A stretch of DNA of 64,000 bases, taken from NCBI RefSeq assembly GCF_007474545.1, contig NZ_VKOG01000004.1, forward strand, positions 1 through 64,000. The letters run 5' to 3'. Position 1 is the stretch's first letter; the number at the start of each line of letters is the position of its first letter. Position numbers and translations under genes: made by a program. This DNA comes from Chryseobacterium binzhouense. Its GTDB lineage: Bacteria > Bacteroidota > Bacteroidia > Flavobacteriales > Weeksellaceae. Shown here piece by piece: positions 9,665 through 19,022 of this stretch. A model generated the notes under the pieces. It did not search any database. It worked only from the letters and a program-made list of their open reading frames with translations, and was not told the origin of the DNA.

Positions 9665-10162
9665 TTACAACAATATCTCCATTAAAAAATCATCCATCAC
9701 AAAGCCATTTCCAATATCAAAAACGCCTTCGTCATACACTTTATATCCTTGAGATTCGTAGAATTTTCGTGCTGAGTTATGTTTATTTACATTTAGAATA
9801 ACTCTGTTATCGCCACTTTCTTTTACTTTTTCATTTAAAAATTCAAGCGCTTTTTTGCCTAAACCTTTTCCTTTACTTTCGGGAATGAGATAAATCCGGT
9901 GAAGTTTGGTCGTATTTTCTTCGTAATGATTTTCAAAACCTATAAATCCATCATAATCATTTGTCTTTTCATCAAAAATAAGATAGTAATGATAATTAGA
10001 ATTTCTAAGATGTGCTGAAATTTCAATTTCAGAATACATATTTTCAAGCATATACTTCATCTGCTCTTGCGAAAGAATTTCTGCATAGGCATTTTCCCAG
10101 GATCTTTTTGCTAAATCTTGAATTAATGGTATATTTTTTTCGGTTGCTTTGATTAGTTTCAT
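9665..10162 (-). CDS. GNAT-family N-acetyltransferase
   Basis: A 165-aa single GNAT domain. The acetyl-CoA binding motif is RIYLIPESKGKGLGKKAL (R/QxxGxG/A type) around residues 90-107. The later strand VILNVNKHNSARKFYESQGY is the usual motif B. The substrate cannot be told from sequence; proteins of this kind acetylate small amines, peptides or protein N-termini. It stands alone, convergent with nothing, and is separated from dapA by a terminator. Confidence 0.85.
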   Translation of the reverse strand: MKLIKATEKNIPLIQDLAKRSWENAYAEILSQEQMKYMLENMYSEIEISAHLRNSNYHYYLIFDEKTNDYDGFIGFENHYEENTTKLHRIYLIPESKGKGLGKKALEFLNEKVKESGDNRVILNVNKHNSARKFYESQGYKVYDEGVFDIGNGFVMDDFLMEILL

Positions 10163-10226
10163 TACTGATAAGATTGATTCACGATTAATCAGAATATTTA
10201 TGACTTATGCGTTAGTTATAGATTAA

Positions 10227-10262
10227 AAAAGTGAAAAGTTTTACACTTCTCACTTTAATTTT
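10227..10262 (-). terminator. Rho-independent terminator after dapA
   Basis: A 12-base stem (AAAGTGAAAAGT / ACTTCTCACTTT, one mismatch) with A-rich and T-rich flanks lies between dapA and the acetyltransferase gene. The flanks make it usable in either direction. Confidence 0.6.
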
Positions 10263-10308
10263 ATTTATCAATTAAAAATTCACAATTGATGTATTGACAA
10301 TTCACCTT

Positions 10309-11181
10309 TTAGATGTTTGCCATTTCTGCTTTTATTTTAGCATGCAATCCTTCTGACGCTTTAACTAAAGGAAGTCTCAAATAATTTTTAACAATTCCTT
10401 TTTCTGCTAAAACAGCTTTAATCCCGCATGGATTTCCCTCTGCAAAGATCAGTCTTGTAATTTCAACCAATTTATTATGAATTTCGTATGCTTCATCTAC
10501 TTTTTTGTCGAAAGCCAACTGAACCATTGTGGAAAATTCTTCAGGATATGCCTGTCCGATTACAGAAATTACTCCTGCTCCACCTGCCAAAGTAACCGGA
10601 AGGGTAAACTCATCATCTCCCGAAACCAGATTAAAACCTTCAGGTTTTTTTCTTAAAATATCAAAGTACTGCAGAATATTCGGTGCTGCTTCTTTGATCA
10701 GGAATAAATTCGGAAACTCTTTTGCTAAACGCAAAGTAGTTTCTGCCTCAATATTCTGTCCCGTTCTTGACGGAACATTATAAATGATAATATTTTTGCC
10801 TGTAGAAGCCAGAGCTTTATAATGCTGATAAAGACCTTCCTGATTAGGTTTATTATAATAAGGAGAAACCGATAAAACTGCTGTAAAATCTGAAAGATCT
10901 GTTTCTTCAATTTGTTTTTTAACTTCAAGCGTATTATTCCCGCCAATTCCCAAAACCAACGGTACACGTTTATTATTGACCTTAATAATGTGATCTATTA
11001 CCTGTTTCTTTTCTTCAGACGAAAGCGTTGCAGCTTCTGCTGTAGTTCCCAAAACAACTAAATAATTGGTTCCGTTTTCGATATTGTAGTCCACAAGTTT
11101 TGTTAAACTGTCAAAATCAACGGATAAATCTTCATTAAAGGGCGTTACCAACGCAACACCTACTCCTTTTAAAATGCTCAT
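10309..11181 (-). CDS. dapA: 4-hydroxy-tetrahydrodipicolinate synthase
   Basis: A 290-aa TIM-barrel enzyme that condenses pyruvate with aspartate semialdehyde, the first step of the lysine and diaminopimelate branch. The Schiff-base lysine is Lys163 in LFLIKEAAPN. The catalytic triad residues are visible as Thr46/Thr47 (GTTAEAATL), Tyr134 (IIIYNVPSRTG) and Tyr108/109 (SPYYNKPN), and Arg139 binds the substrate carboxylate. Length is normal. A TAAATTTG box (minus strand, 11209-11202) about 20 bases upstream is the likely -7 element. Confidence 0.96.
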   Translation of the reverse strand: MSILKGVGVALVTPFNEDLSVDFDSLTKLVDYNIENGTNYLVVLGTTAEAATLSSEEKKQVIDHIIKVNNKRVPLVLGIGGNNTLEVKKQIEETDLSDFTAVLSVSPYYNKPNQEGLYQHYKALASTGKNIIIYNVPSRTGQNIEAETTLRLAKEFPNLFLIKEAAPNILQYFDILRKKPEGFNLVSGDDEFTLPVTLAGGAGVISVIGQAYPEEFSTMVQLAFDKKVDEAYEIHNKLVEITRLIFAEGNPCGIKAVLAEKGIVKNYLRLPLVKASEGLHAKIKAEMANI

Positions 11182-11263
11182 CTGTTAAAAATTATTATTG
11201 CCAAATTTAATCAATTAAGTCAAGAATTTGCAATAATTAATCATGTTTTATTATACATATAAT

Positions 11264-11271
11264 TATATTTG
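11264..11271 (+). promoter_or_regulatory. -7 box for the nucleotidase-porZ-recO run
   Basis: TATATTTG, matching TAnnTTTG, lies 14 bases before the ATG at 11285. No clear -33 TTTG at the ideal distance. The next four genes follow with overlaps or no gap, so this box may drive all of them. Confidence 0.6.
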
Positions 11272-11284
11272 CATATAGTTAAAA

Positions 11285-12046
11285 ATGATTATGCGAAATA
11301 AATTCTTATTCATAGGAATTGCTCTGGTATCTCTCACTGCCTGCAAAACTGCTTCTTGGCAGGTTGCAGATGTGAAAACCCGAAAAAACATTTCTATCAA
11401 TAACGAAATAAACTCAGACGAAAAGTTTGCACGTTTTATTGAGCCTTATACAGATAAGCTCAACAAGGAAATGAACCAGAAAATCTCCCATACCAATGTA
11501 GATCTTACCAAAGAAGGTGACAACAGCAATCTTGGAAATCTTCTGGCAGATTATACATTTGACGGAGCTAACGCATGGGCAAACAAAAGTATCGGGAAAA
11601 ATGTTGATGCAGCATTGATCAACATCGGAGGCATCCGTACAACCATAGGAAAAGGTGACATCTTGCTTAAGAATGTTTTTGAAGTAATGCCTTTTGAAAA
11701 TGAGGTCATCATCATGAAGATGAAAGGTTCAGATCTGCAGGGACTTTTTGATTATTATGCCAAAAATCAAAAAAACAATCCTGTATCTCATCTTTATATA
11801 GAAACCAACAATGGTGTATTCTCAAAAGGGCTTATCAACGGAAAAGATGTAGATCAATCAAAGATTTATTATATAGCCACTTCCGATTATCTGGCTTTGG
11901 GAGGAGATAATATGAAGTTTTTCAGTGCAGGGGAAATGATTCCTACGGGGATTAAGCTCAGAGATCTTTTCATAGAATATTTTAAGAAAAATCAGGAAAT
12001 CAACCCTCAGGAAGATATCCGTTTAAACTTTATCGGTAAAAAATAA
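11285..12046 (+). CDS. 5'-nucleotidase C-terminal-domain lipoprotein
   Basis: A 253-aa protein whose body is the C-terminal (substrate-binding) domain of 5'-nucleotidase/UshA-type enzymes. It carries NLGNLLADYTF, NIGGIRTTI and LALGGDNMKFF. The N-terminus is a lipoprotein signal ending in SLTAC (lipobox Cys near residue 20), so it should be membrane-anchored outside the cytoplasm. It lacks the metallophosphatase domain, which is encoded by the next gene with a one-base overlap. The pair probably forms one enzyme. An earlier start two codons downstream (ATG at 11291) is also possible. Confidence 0.85.
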   Translation: MIMRNKFLFIGIALVSLTACKTASWQVADVKTRKNISINNEINSDEKFARFIEPYTDKLNKEMNQKISHTNVDLTKEGDNSNLGNLLADYTFDGANAWANKSIGKNVDAALINIGGIRTTIGKGDILLKNVFEVMPFENEVIIMKMKGSDLQGLFDYYAKNQKNNPVSHLYIETNNGVFSKGLINGKDVDQSKIYYIATSDYLALGGDNMKFFSAGEMIPTGIKLRDLFIEYFKKNQEINPQEDIRLNFIGKK

Positions 12047-12993
12047 TGAACAGAAAAAGCTTTTTAAAAACGGTTACCGGCGGAACTATAGCAATGACTC
12101 TGGCTCCGAATCTGATGATGGCAGAAAACCTGATACAGCCTTTACAATCTCCCAGAAAGCTGACCATTCTGCATACCAACGATCAGCACAGCAGAATAGA
12201 GCCATTCGATTCCAGCTATACAAGAAATCCTAACCAGGGTGGTTTTGCAAGAAGAGCAAGCTTAATTCAGAAAATAAGAAGTGAAGAAAGCAATACTTTA
12301 CTGCTTGATTCCGGAGATATCTTCCAGGGAACGCCTTATTTCAATTTTTTTGGAGGTGAGCTGGAATTTAAGCTCATGTCAATGATGAAATATGATGCAT
12401 CTACGATGGGAAATCATGATTTTGATAACGGTCTGGATGGGTTTCTGAAGGTTTTACCTAATGCTAAGTTTCCTTTTATATGTTCTAATTATGATTTTAA
12501 AAACACTATTTTAGACGGAAAAACCTCTGCGTATAAAATTTTCAATAAAGACGGGATTAAAGTCGGAATTTTCGGGGTTGGAATCCAGCTGGAAGGATTG
12601 GTTGGAAAAAAACAGTATGGCGAAACAGTCTGGAATGATCCTATTGATGTTGCACAGCATTATTCGGGTTTTTTGAAAAATGAAAAAAAGTGCGATCTTG
12701 TAATTTGCTTATCCCATATCGGATATGATTATAAAGATGATGCTGAAAAAATCAGCGATAAAATTTTGGCCTCAAAAACAGAAAATATTGATCTTATTTT
12801 AGGAGGTCACACCCATACTTTCTTGCCGGAACCTCAGAATTTCATCAACAGAGCAGGCAAAAATGTTCTGGTAAACCAGGTTGGATGGGCAGGACTTCTT
12901 CTGGGCAGAATAGATTTCTTTTTTGATTCAAATAAAAACATACAACAGATTTCCTGGAATAATCAGGCAATTGACAGCAGCATAAACGTATAA
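12046..12993 (+). CDS. 5'-nucleotidase metallophosphatase-domain protein
   Basis: A 315-aa calcineurin-like metallophosphatase, the N-terminal catalytic half of a 5'-nucleotidase. The metal-binding motifs are all present: TNDQHSR near residue 45, DSGD near 87, GNHDFD near 121, and GGHTHTF near 258. The N-terminus (NRKSFLKTVTGGTIAMTLAP) looks like a signal for export, possibly Tat-like but without a twin-Arg. Its start codon overlaps the stop of the preceding gene (TAATG), so the two halves are translated together. It should hydrolyse nucleotides or related phosphoesters in the periplasm. Confidence 0.87.
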   Translation: MNRKSFLKTVTGGTIAMTLAPNLMMAENLIQPLQSPRKLTILHTNDQHSRIEPFDSSYTRNPNQGGFARRASLIQKIRSEESNTLLLDSGDIFQGTPYFNFFGGELEFKLMSMMKYDASTMGNHDFDNGLDGFLKVLPNAKFPFICSNYDFKNTILDGKTSAYKIFNKDGIKVGIFGVGIQLEGLVGKKQYGETVWNDPIDVAQHYSGFLKNEKKCDLVICLSHIGYDYKDDAEKISDKILASKTENIDLILGGHTHTFLPEPQNFINRAGKNVLVNQVGWAGLLLGRIDFFFDSNKNIQQISWNNQAIDSSINV

Positions 12994-12994
12994 T

Positions 12995-15250
12995 ATGAAA
13001 AAAATATCATTACTTTCTCTTGGCATTTGGGCATCTTTACAGTTTGTAAATGCGCAGAATATTACTTCAAAAAAATGGGCAGACCATTTTTCTTACAACA
13101 ATGTCCTTGCAATGAAAGAAGACAATGGAAAGATTGTTGCAGCCACAGAAAACGGAATTTTTTATTATACCCTATCAACAGGAGAAATTACAAAACTCTC
13201 TAAAGCAAACGGTCTTCATGAAGTAAAAATTTCTGCTTTTGATTATAATCCACAGACTAAAATTGCTCTTGTGGGTTATCAAAATGGCTCTCTGGATGTT
13301 ATTACTCCACAGGGAATCACTTTTGTAGTCGATATTCCTATTGCTACAGGATATAACGGAAGCAAAAGAATCAACCATATTTCTATTACAGGAGATAAAG
13401 CAGTAGTTTCTGTTGGCTACGGTGTCTCTATTTTTGATCTGAAAAAGAAAGAATTCGGAGATTCTGCATTTTTTGTAAATGCGGGGACTTTTCTTGCGAG
13501 TAATGAAGCCACAATAAAAGACAATAAAGTTTTTTCTGTTACCAATGATGGTTTGAAAAGTCATGAAATGAATACCACATTTCCTGTCTATTCCACATGG
13601 GCAACAGAAATGGCGGGATCTTTTAAACATATCGATTCTGAATCTACAATAGTATTTTCATCCGCCAATACGGCTTATCTGTACGAGAATGGTGTTTCAA
13701 CGCCTATTTCTCAAAGCTTTGGAAATGTTTCTGATGTTGTTGTTAACACGAATAATATTGTAATCACCGATGCTGCGAGAATTTATACTTATAATACATC
13801 CGGAACCAGTACAGGAACAGCAACTTTAGGCGAAAACTGTAACACCGCTACCACCGTAGGTTCTAAAATATATGGCGGTACCGTATTTTCAGGTATCAAA
13901 ACCGATGACAATATTTCCTATAAACCTGATGGTCCTTACTTCAATTATGCGTATAAACTAAGACTGTTTAATGATAATCAGATTTTGGTGTCTACAGGAG
14001 TAAGATCTAACAGCTATAACGAGCCTCAAATTAATCCAAAAAATCCCGGATTTTATTATTTTACCGGCACAGAATGGGTTTACCCTTCTTATTTCATAGG
14101 AAATTCAACCGTTTTTAATGTTATTGATGCTTTTCCTGATCCGGTGAATACGGCAGACGTTTATTTTACCAATTATAATTTCGCTCCAGGATACGGAGTT
14201 TATAAAATGAAGTATAATTCGGGTTCAAAAGATTTTGAGTTTACCAAAAGATATGATCTGGGAGCTGCTAATCCTTTCGTAAGAAGACCCATCGGGTTTA
14301 CTTCTGATGATCAGAATAATATGTTTCTTACTGTAGGATTTGCGACGAATGGAAGTACTTCAGCATTGGGAGTTTATGAGAGAACTACGGATCAGTTCGT
14401 CATCAATGACCTGAATACCAGTTCAGCCATGCAGATCCCTGTTTTCAGCAACAATTTGATTTGGATCCCGCTGCCGAGATCAGAAAATTTCCTTGTTTAT
14501 GACACCAAAAAGACAGCAACAATTTCTGATGATTCACAATATATTTTAAGTAGTTCAAATGGTATTCCTGCAAGAACTGTTTCTTTTGCGATGGATAAAT
14601 CCGGAGATGCATGGATTGGAACACAGACAGGACTCAGAATTCTAAATAATGCTGCTACAGAAGTAAAAAATAATCCGCAGCTGGAACCTATCATTATCGA
14701 ACAGGGAGGAATTGCAGAAGAACTTTTCCGAGATGCTGCCATTCTTCACATTGAAGTAGACGGAGGAAATCAAAAATGGGTTTCGGTAGAAGACGGTGGT
14801 GTTTATTATCTGTCTGCCTCCGGAGAACGTGTTATCAGACATTTTACAAAAAACAATTCTCCCCTTCCCACCAATACGGTTACAGACATTAAAATTGACA
14901 AGAAAACCGGCAAAATATATTTTGTAACTTTTGACGGAATTGTGACTTATCAGGGTGATGTAGCAGACGTAACCTCAAATTTCGGCAATGTTCTGGTCTA
15001 TCCTAATCCTGTTGTTTATTCGCAGTTCAAAGGAAATGTAACCATAAAAGGTTTAGCAGAAAAAACCAATATCCGCATTACCGACACCGCAGGAAACTTG
15101 GTACATTCTGCTGTTGCGAGAACAGGATATTACGAGTGGAATCTCAACAATCAAAAAGGGAAAAGAGTAGCTTCAGGAATTTATTTTGTACTGATGACTA
15201 ACGAAGACGGATCTGACAAAGCTACCGCAAAAATTGCAGTAGTAAACTAA
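12995..15250 (+). CDS. porZ: PorZ-like type IX secretion protein with C-terminal sorting domain
   Basis: A 751-aa exported protein with a signal peptide (residues 1-20, cut at VNAQ). A beta-propeller body resembles two-component-regulator propellers (TENGIFYY near residue 55, WIGTQTGLRIL near 540). A type A T9SS sorting domain occupies about residues 665-751 (VYPNPV start, RVASGIYFVLM end). PorZ sits on the cell surface and helps attach secreted T9SS cargo to LPS. The length, fold order and position immediately before recO fit porZ as I know it from Bacteroidota. It begins one base after the nucleotidase stop. Confidence 0.82.
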   Translation: MKKISLLSLGIWASLQFVNAQNITSKKWADHFSYNNVLAMKEDNGKIVAATENGIFYYTLSTGEITKLSKANGLHEVKISAFDYNPQTKIALVGYQNGSLDVITPQGITFVVDIPIATGYNGSKRINHISITGDKAVVSVGYGVSIFDLKKKEFGDSAFFVNAGTFLASNEATIKDNKVFSVTNDGLKSHEMNTTFPVYSTWATEMAGSFKHIDSESTIVFSSANTAYLYENGVSTPISQSFGNVSDVVVNTNNIVITDAARIYTYNTSGTSTGTATLGENCNTATTVGSKIYGGTVFSGIKTDDNISYKPDGPYFNYAYKLRLFNDNQILVSTGVRSNSYNEPQINPKNPGFYYFTGTEWVYPSYFIGNSTVFNVIDAFPDPVNTADVYFTNYNFAPGYGVYKMKYNSGSKDFEFTKRYDLGAANPFVRRPIGFTSDDQNNMFLTVGFATNGSTSALGVYERTTDQFVINDLNTSSAMQIPVFSNNLIWIPLPRSENFLVYDTKKTATISDDSQYILSSSNGIPARTVSFAMDKSGDAWIGTQTGLRILNNAATEVKNNPQLEPIIIEQGGIAEELFRDAAILHIEVDGGNQKWVSVEDGGVYYLSASGERVIRHFTKNNSPLPTNTVTDIKIDKKTGKIYFVTFDGIVTYQGDVADVTSNFGNVLVYPNPVVYSQFKGNVTIKGLAEKTNIRITDTAGNLVHSAVARTGYYEWNLNNQKGKRVASGIYFVLMTNEDGSDKATAKIAVVN

Positions 15251-15936
15251 TGTTTTCTCAAAAAGGATTTTTACTTTCTTTCATCAAATATGGTGAGAAT
15301 GATGCTATTTTGCACTGTTTTACCGAAGATGAAGGCTTTCAGAGTTATTTCTTAAAAGGAATTTACAGTAAAAAAAATAAGAAAAAAGCTTTTCTGCTAC
15401 CACTGAACCAATTGAATATTACGGTAAATAATAATAAAAATACCGGCATTAAAACCATTTCTAAATTTGAAATGGCACAATTAAATGATATTTATACGGA
15501 TATAAAAGCCAATTCCGTCATATTTTTTGTTGCCGATTTTCTGAATCAAGTATTGAAAAATGAAAGTAAAAATGAAATTATTTTCAACTCCATAGAGGAA
15601 TTGGCGGATCAGCTTGAAAGAAAAAACTACCGTTCTCACCTCATTTTTTTGGTGAAAATTTTAAGAATTCAGGGAGTTTCTCCGCTTTTGAGCGAAGGAA
15701 ATTATCTTGATCCCGAAACAGGAGTGTTCTCTCCTTCCGAAACACATCATTTGTTTGATGCTGAAGTTTCTTCACTATGGAAAGCGATCCTTGCAGCATC
15801 AGATCCTTATGAAATTGTAATTTCCAAAACTCTAAGAAGAAACTTTTTAGATAGCGTACTTGTGTATTATCATTATCATTTTTCAGATTTTCGTACTCCG
15901 GATTCTCTGGAAGTGCTTCAGCAGATTTTCGAATGA
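15250..15936 (+). CDS. recO: DNA repair protein RecO
   Basis: A 228-aa RecF-pathway mediator that helps load RecA on SSB-coated DNA and anneal strands. It begins with the OB-fold pattern QKGFLLSFIKYGENDAILHCFT, followed by the helical C-terminal domain. The four-Cys zinc site of some RecO proteins is not seen, as is usual in Bacteroidota. It overlaps the porZ stop (TAATG). Confidence 0.9.
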   Translation: MFSQKGFLLSFIKYGENDAILHCFTEDEGFQSYFLKGIYSKKNKKKAFLLPLNQLNITVNNNKNTGIKTISKFEMAQLNDIYTDIKANSVIFFVADFLNQVLKNESKNEIIFNSIEELADQLERKNYRSHLIFLVKILRIQGVSPLLSEGNYLDPETGVFSPSETHHLFDAEVSSLWKAILAASDPYEIVISKTLRRNFLDSVLVYYHYHFSDFRTPDSLEVLQQIFE

Positions 15937-16746
15937 TTATCCGTTGTCTTCAAAACTTTCGAGACTTGTCATTCCGCCATCAATAAAAATACTTGTTCCT
16001 GAAATATAGTCGGCAAGATCACTTGCCAGAAATGCTGCTAAATTCCCAACTTCTTCAGGCTGACCAATTCTGTTATAAGGAATAAGCTTCATTAAATTTT
16101 TCAATGCTTCAGGAGTTTCCCAAGCCTCTTTGTTGATGGGAGTCTGAATGGCTCCGGGACAAATAGAATTTACCCTGATCTTGTCTGCACCATGCTCCTG
16201 AGCCAATGTCTGCATCAGCATCTTGATAGCACCTTTACTCGCTGCGTAATTGGCTCTGCCTGCCCAAGGAATAATTTCGTGTACCGAACTGATATGAATA
16301 ATTTTCCCACATGCAACAGAACGTGTTTTGTCTATTCCCCGTCGGAGAAATTCTTTGACAGCCTCACGTGAACATAAAAACTGTCCCCGAAGATTCACCG
16401 ACATTACCTCATCCCACTCTTCTACTGTCATTTCTATAAACTTAGCATCTTTCTGAATGCCCGCATTATTGACCAGAATATCTACCGTTCCGTATTTGGA
16501 AATAGTTTCCTGAAACATCGCAATCACTTCATTTTCTTTAGATACATCACATTGCCAAACCATTCCTTTCCCACCTTCTGTTTCAATTTCGTCTAAAACT
16601 TTTTGAGCTTCTTCTGCGGAATTTTCGGATGAATGATTGATGATTACCGTTGCTCCTGCTGAAGCTAATGATTTTGCAATTCCGGTTCCTATGCCGCTGG
16701 ATGCTCCTGTAACGATGGCAACCTGATTGTTAAGTGAAATTTCCAT
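15937..16746 (-). CDS. SDR-family oxidoreductase, glucose 1-dehydrogenase-like
   Basis: A 269-aa short-chain dehydrogenase. The NAD(P) motif TGASSGIG is at 13-20, NNAG at 93-96, a catalytic Ser near 153, and YAASK with Tyr167 and Lys171. The C-terminal FLASDLADYISGTSIFIDGG is typical. Closest by pattern to glucose 1-dehydrogenase-type enzymes, but the substrate is not certain. Its stop directly abuts the recO stop (convergent). It is the last ordinary gene before the injection-system locus. Confidence 0.88.
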   Translation of the reverse strand: MEISLNNQVAIVTGASSGIGTGIAKSLASAGATVIINHSSENSAEEAQKVLDEIETEGGKGMVWQCDVSKENEVIAMFQETISKYGTVDILVNNAGIQKDAKFIEMTVEEWDEVMSVNLRGQFLCSREAVKEFLRRGIDKTRSVACGKIIHISSVHEIIPWAGRANYAASKGAIKMLMQTLAQEHGADKIRVNSICPGAIQTPINKEAWETPEALKNLMKLIPYNRIGQPEEVGNLAAFLASDLADYISGTSIFIDGGMTSLESFEDNG

Positions 16747-16937
16747 ACAAAGATTTTATGATTTTAAAATCAATTGAAACTTTCACGCCAAAGTATTATT
16801 GTTGTCAAAAAGAACTTTGTTTTTATCACCCTTTTTAGCAGTTCTTAAATTCCATCCTGATATTTAATGCTTTAATTGAATGTGAGAAAATAGCTCTGTA
16901 CTATATTTTAAACTGAAAATCAGAAATTTATAATAAA

Positions 16938-16984
16938 CACTTCAACAAGCTCAGTGTGACAATCAGGTTGAACCTGTCGAAGCC
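16938..16984. repeat. Intergenic REP-like element
   Basis: A CACTTCAACAAGCTCAGTGTGACA unit is followed by an AGGTTGAACCTGTCGAAG unit that folds back on itself. This kind of element is common between genes in Flavobacteriia genomes, as I recall. It sits in the 296-base gap between the SDR gene and the AAA+ gene, at the left border of the eCIS locus; the rest of the gap shows nothing. Confidence 0.55.
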
Positions 16985-17042
16985 TTAGATTAATAAATGG
17001 ATAATTAATTTCTTTAATTTAAATAAATAGGCACAATCTGGT

Positions 17043-18347
17043 TTAGGTAAAAATTTTATCTTCTTTGATGTACTCTTTTTTGATGCTTTCCAATAACATC
17101 TCTAAACTTACTTTGTAATCCTGTTTTTGTAATGAAATGGCTTTTAAACTTACATCCTGTATCACGTTCATAATATTAGATCCGGTTAATTCGTATCGGT
17201 TTGCAATTTGTTCCAAACTGATGCCTTCCAGATGCAACTGTTCAGGCAGATTTTGCTGCCAAATGCGAAGGCGCTCTTCATATTTTGGATTACTAAATTT
17301 AATGCAGCTATGAAATCTTCTCGTAAATGCTTTATCCATATTGTTTTTAAAGTTGGATGCCAGAATAATGAGTCCTGAAAATGTCTCGATACGCTGTAAC
17401 AAATAAGAAACTTCCTGATTGGCATATTTATCGTGCGCATCCCGCACATTGGTTCGTTTCCCAAAAACAGCATCTGCTTCATCAAAAAATAAGATCCAAT
17501 TTTTATTTTCTGCCTTATCAAACAATTTGGCCAGTTGCTTTTCTGTTTCCCCAATGTACTTTGAAACCAGCATAGAAACATCTACCCTAAAAACCGGGCG
17601 TTGAATATATTTCCCTAAAAGACTCGCTGCAAGAGTTTTTCCTGTTCCCGGTTCTCCGTAAAACAACACACGGAATCCGGGCTTAAGTTTTTTCTGCATT
17701 CCCCAGTCTTCCATAAGAATCGGGCTGCTGTTGTACCAAGCTTCAATACTCTGAATTTCGTTTAAAGTAGGTTCAGGAAGTATCAGATCTGTCCAGGATC
17801 TTTGCGTTTGTAATAATTCCGCAGGAAAATCATTGCTCATTTTCGGCAATAGTTCTGCTCCTAAAATAATTTTATTAAAAGCTTCCTGATGAATATTGAT
17901 CTGGCTGCTTTCTTGATTTGAACCTGAAAAAACAATAAGTTCATCTTTCATCAAAACCGATTCAGGATTAAAATAATTCAGTGCTTTTAAACGTTCTGAA
18001 ATATTTTCTCCGCCTAATATATGTTGTACAGCCTGAATTGTAGGATGAAAAAGCCTTCCATTATTATTCAATGAACAAAAATCAAAAAATGATGCATGCG
18101 GAAACTCCAGATAGATACGCTTAAGAAGCAATGGTTCCAGCCTTGGTAATAATGCCATTAAAAGAATGATAACTTCCTGATGACAAAGCCTTTTCTCCGA
18201 AATATAGTTTCCTAAGTGAAAGCCTTTATAATCACCGTTATCGAATCTGGGTGCATCAGAAGCAAAGCTTTCGGAAGAGTGATTTATGCGCCATGTGATA
18301 ACCTGTTCTAAATGTGTAAAGAGTTTATGTAATTGTTCTGATTCCAT
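17043..18347 (-). CDS. eCIS AAA+ ATPase (Afp15/PVC15-like)
   Basis: A 434-aa protein with an N-terminal helical domain (about 1-190) and one C-terminal AAA+ domain. Walker A is GEPGTGKT at 231-238, Walker B ILFFDE at 285-290, and the sensor/arginine-finger region follows (ASNFKNNMDKAFTRRFH). An AAA+ ATPase of this type is a marker gene of nearly every extracellular contractile injection system. Its exact job is unresolved; it is thought to act in assembly or remodelling and is not part of the finished particle. It is the left-most gene of the locus and has its own copy of the shared locus promoter. Confidence 0.88.
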   Translation of the reverse strand: MESEQLHKLFTHLEQVITWRINHSSESFASDAPRFDNGDYKGFHLGNYISEKRLCHQEVIILLMALLPRLEPLLLKRIYLEFPHASFFDFCSLNNNGRLFHPTIQAVQHILGGENISERLKALNYFNPESVLMKDELIVFSGSNQESSQINIHQEAFNKIILGAELLPKMSNDFPAELLQTQRSWTDLILPEPTLNEIQSIEAWYNSSPILMEDWGMQKKLKPGFRVLFYGEPGTGKTLAASLLGKYIQRPVFRVDVSMLVSKYIGETEKQLAKLFDKAENKNWILFFDEADAVFGKRTNVRDAHDKYANQEVSYLLQRIETFSGLIILASNFKNNMDKAFTRRFHSCIKFSNPKYEERLRIWQQNLPEQLHLEGISLEQIANRYELTGSNIMNVIQDVSLKAISLQKQDYKVSLEMLLESIKKEYIKEDKIFT

Positions 18348-18385
18348 AATATGTTCTGGTTATTTTTTGAAATTGTATTGAAATT

Positions 18386-18447
18386 TAAAATTGGCTTTTT
18401 TTGATTGATTTAAGTATTTTTCGGGATTGTTTATTCTGTAGTTGCAG
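18386..18447 (-). promoter_or_regulatory. Shared-type eCIS promoter upstream of the AAA+ gene
   Basis: The element CTGCAACTACAG (minus strand, 18447-18436) lies 54 bases before CAATTTTA (18393-18386) in the -7 position, with an A-tract just ahead of it. The layout matches five other copies in the locus. The -7 box is the least like consensus of the set. Confidence 0.55.
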
Positions 18448-18458
18448 TATTTTAGTTA

Positions 18459-19022
18459 TTACATGAGATCATCATATTTCTTCAGAATCTTTGCAAGACC
18501 TTTTCCGATAATATCTTTTTTCACCATAATATTTTCCACAGCTCCTGCTCCGGTAATAAAATCTACCTCAACCAAAACAGCGATTCCGGAGCCTAAATTT
18601 AATATTCCGATGGTAGAATGCTGAGAATTGTTTTCTGGCTTTACCCCACGGTTTTTAATTCCTAACTCTTTGCTCAGGAACAGATTTACTTCATCTGCCA
18701 TCTTGTAGGAAGCAGAATTTTTGTCGGCAAAATCTTTCCTGTTAACATAGGATTCCACACCTCTTGTTGTATTGTTTCCTGCAGCGTTTAAATGAATATC
18801 AAAAACAACAGATCCTGCTCCGGGTTTAATTCTGTTTTGATATTGCCTGTTGTTTTCCCAGTCTTTATCAACAACGATGTCTTTATCACCACTGTTTCTG
18901 ACGATGGAATCACGAATCAGCTTTGTAACGTCTGCTTCTTTGTATCCGTTGGCAACCGCTCCGGGATCTTTGTCATGATGACCTGCCGACAAAAAGGTTC
19001 TTAATGGTGAAAATTGTATCAT
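18459..19022 (-). CDS. N-acetylmuramoyl-L-alanine amidase (endolysin-like)
   Basis: A 187-aa Amidase_3-type zinc hydrolase that cuts the amide bond between muramic acid and the peptide stem. Zinc and catalytic residues are visible: His15/16 in SAGHHDKDPGA, Glu29, His77 in VFDIHLNAAG, and Glu152 in VLVEVDF. There is no signal peptide, so it should stay in the cytoplasm until a holin lets it out, as phage endolysins do. It overlaps the upstream spanin-like gene by four bases (ATGA). It lies inside the injection-system locus, so a role in releasing particles by lysis is likely. Confidence 0.85.
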   Translation of the reverse strand: MIQFSPLRTFLSAGHHDKDPGAVANGYKEADVTKLIRDSIVRNSGDKDIVVDKDWENNRQYQNRIKPGAGSVVFDIHLNAAGNNTTRGVESYVNRKDFADKNSASYKMADEVNLFLSKELGIKNRGVKPENNSQHSTIGILNLGSGIAVLVEVDFITGAGAVENIMVKKDIIGKGLAKILKKYDDLM

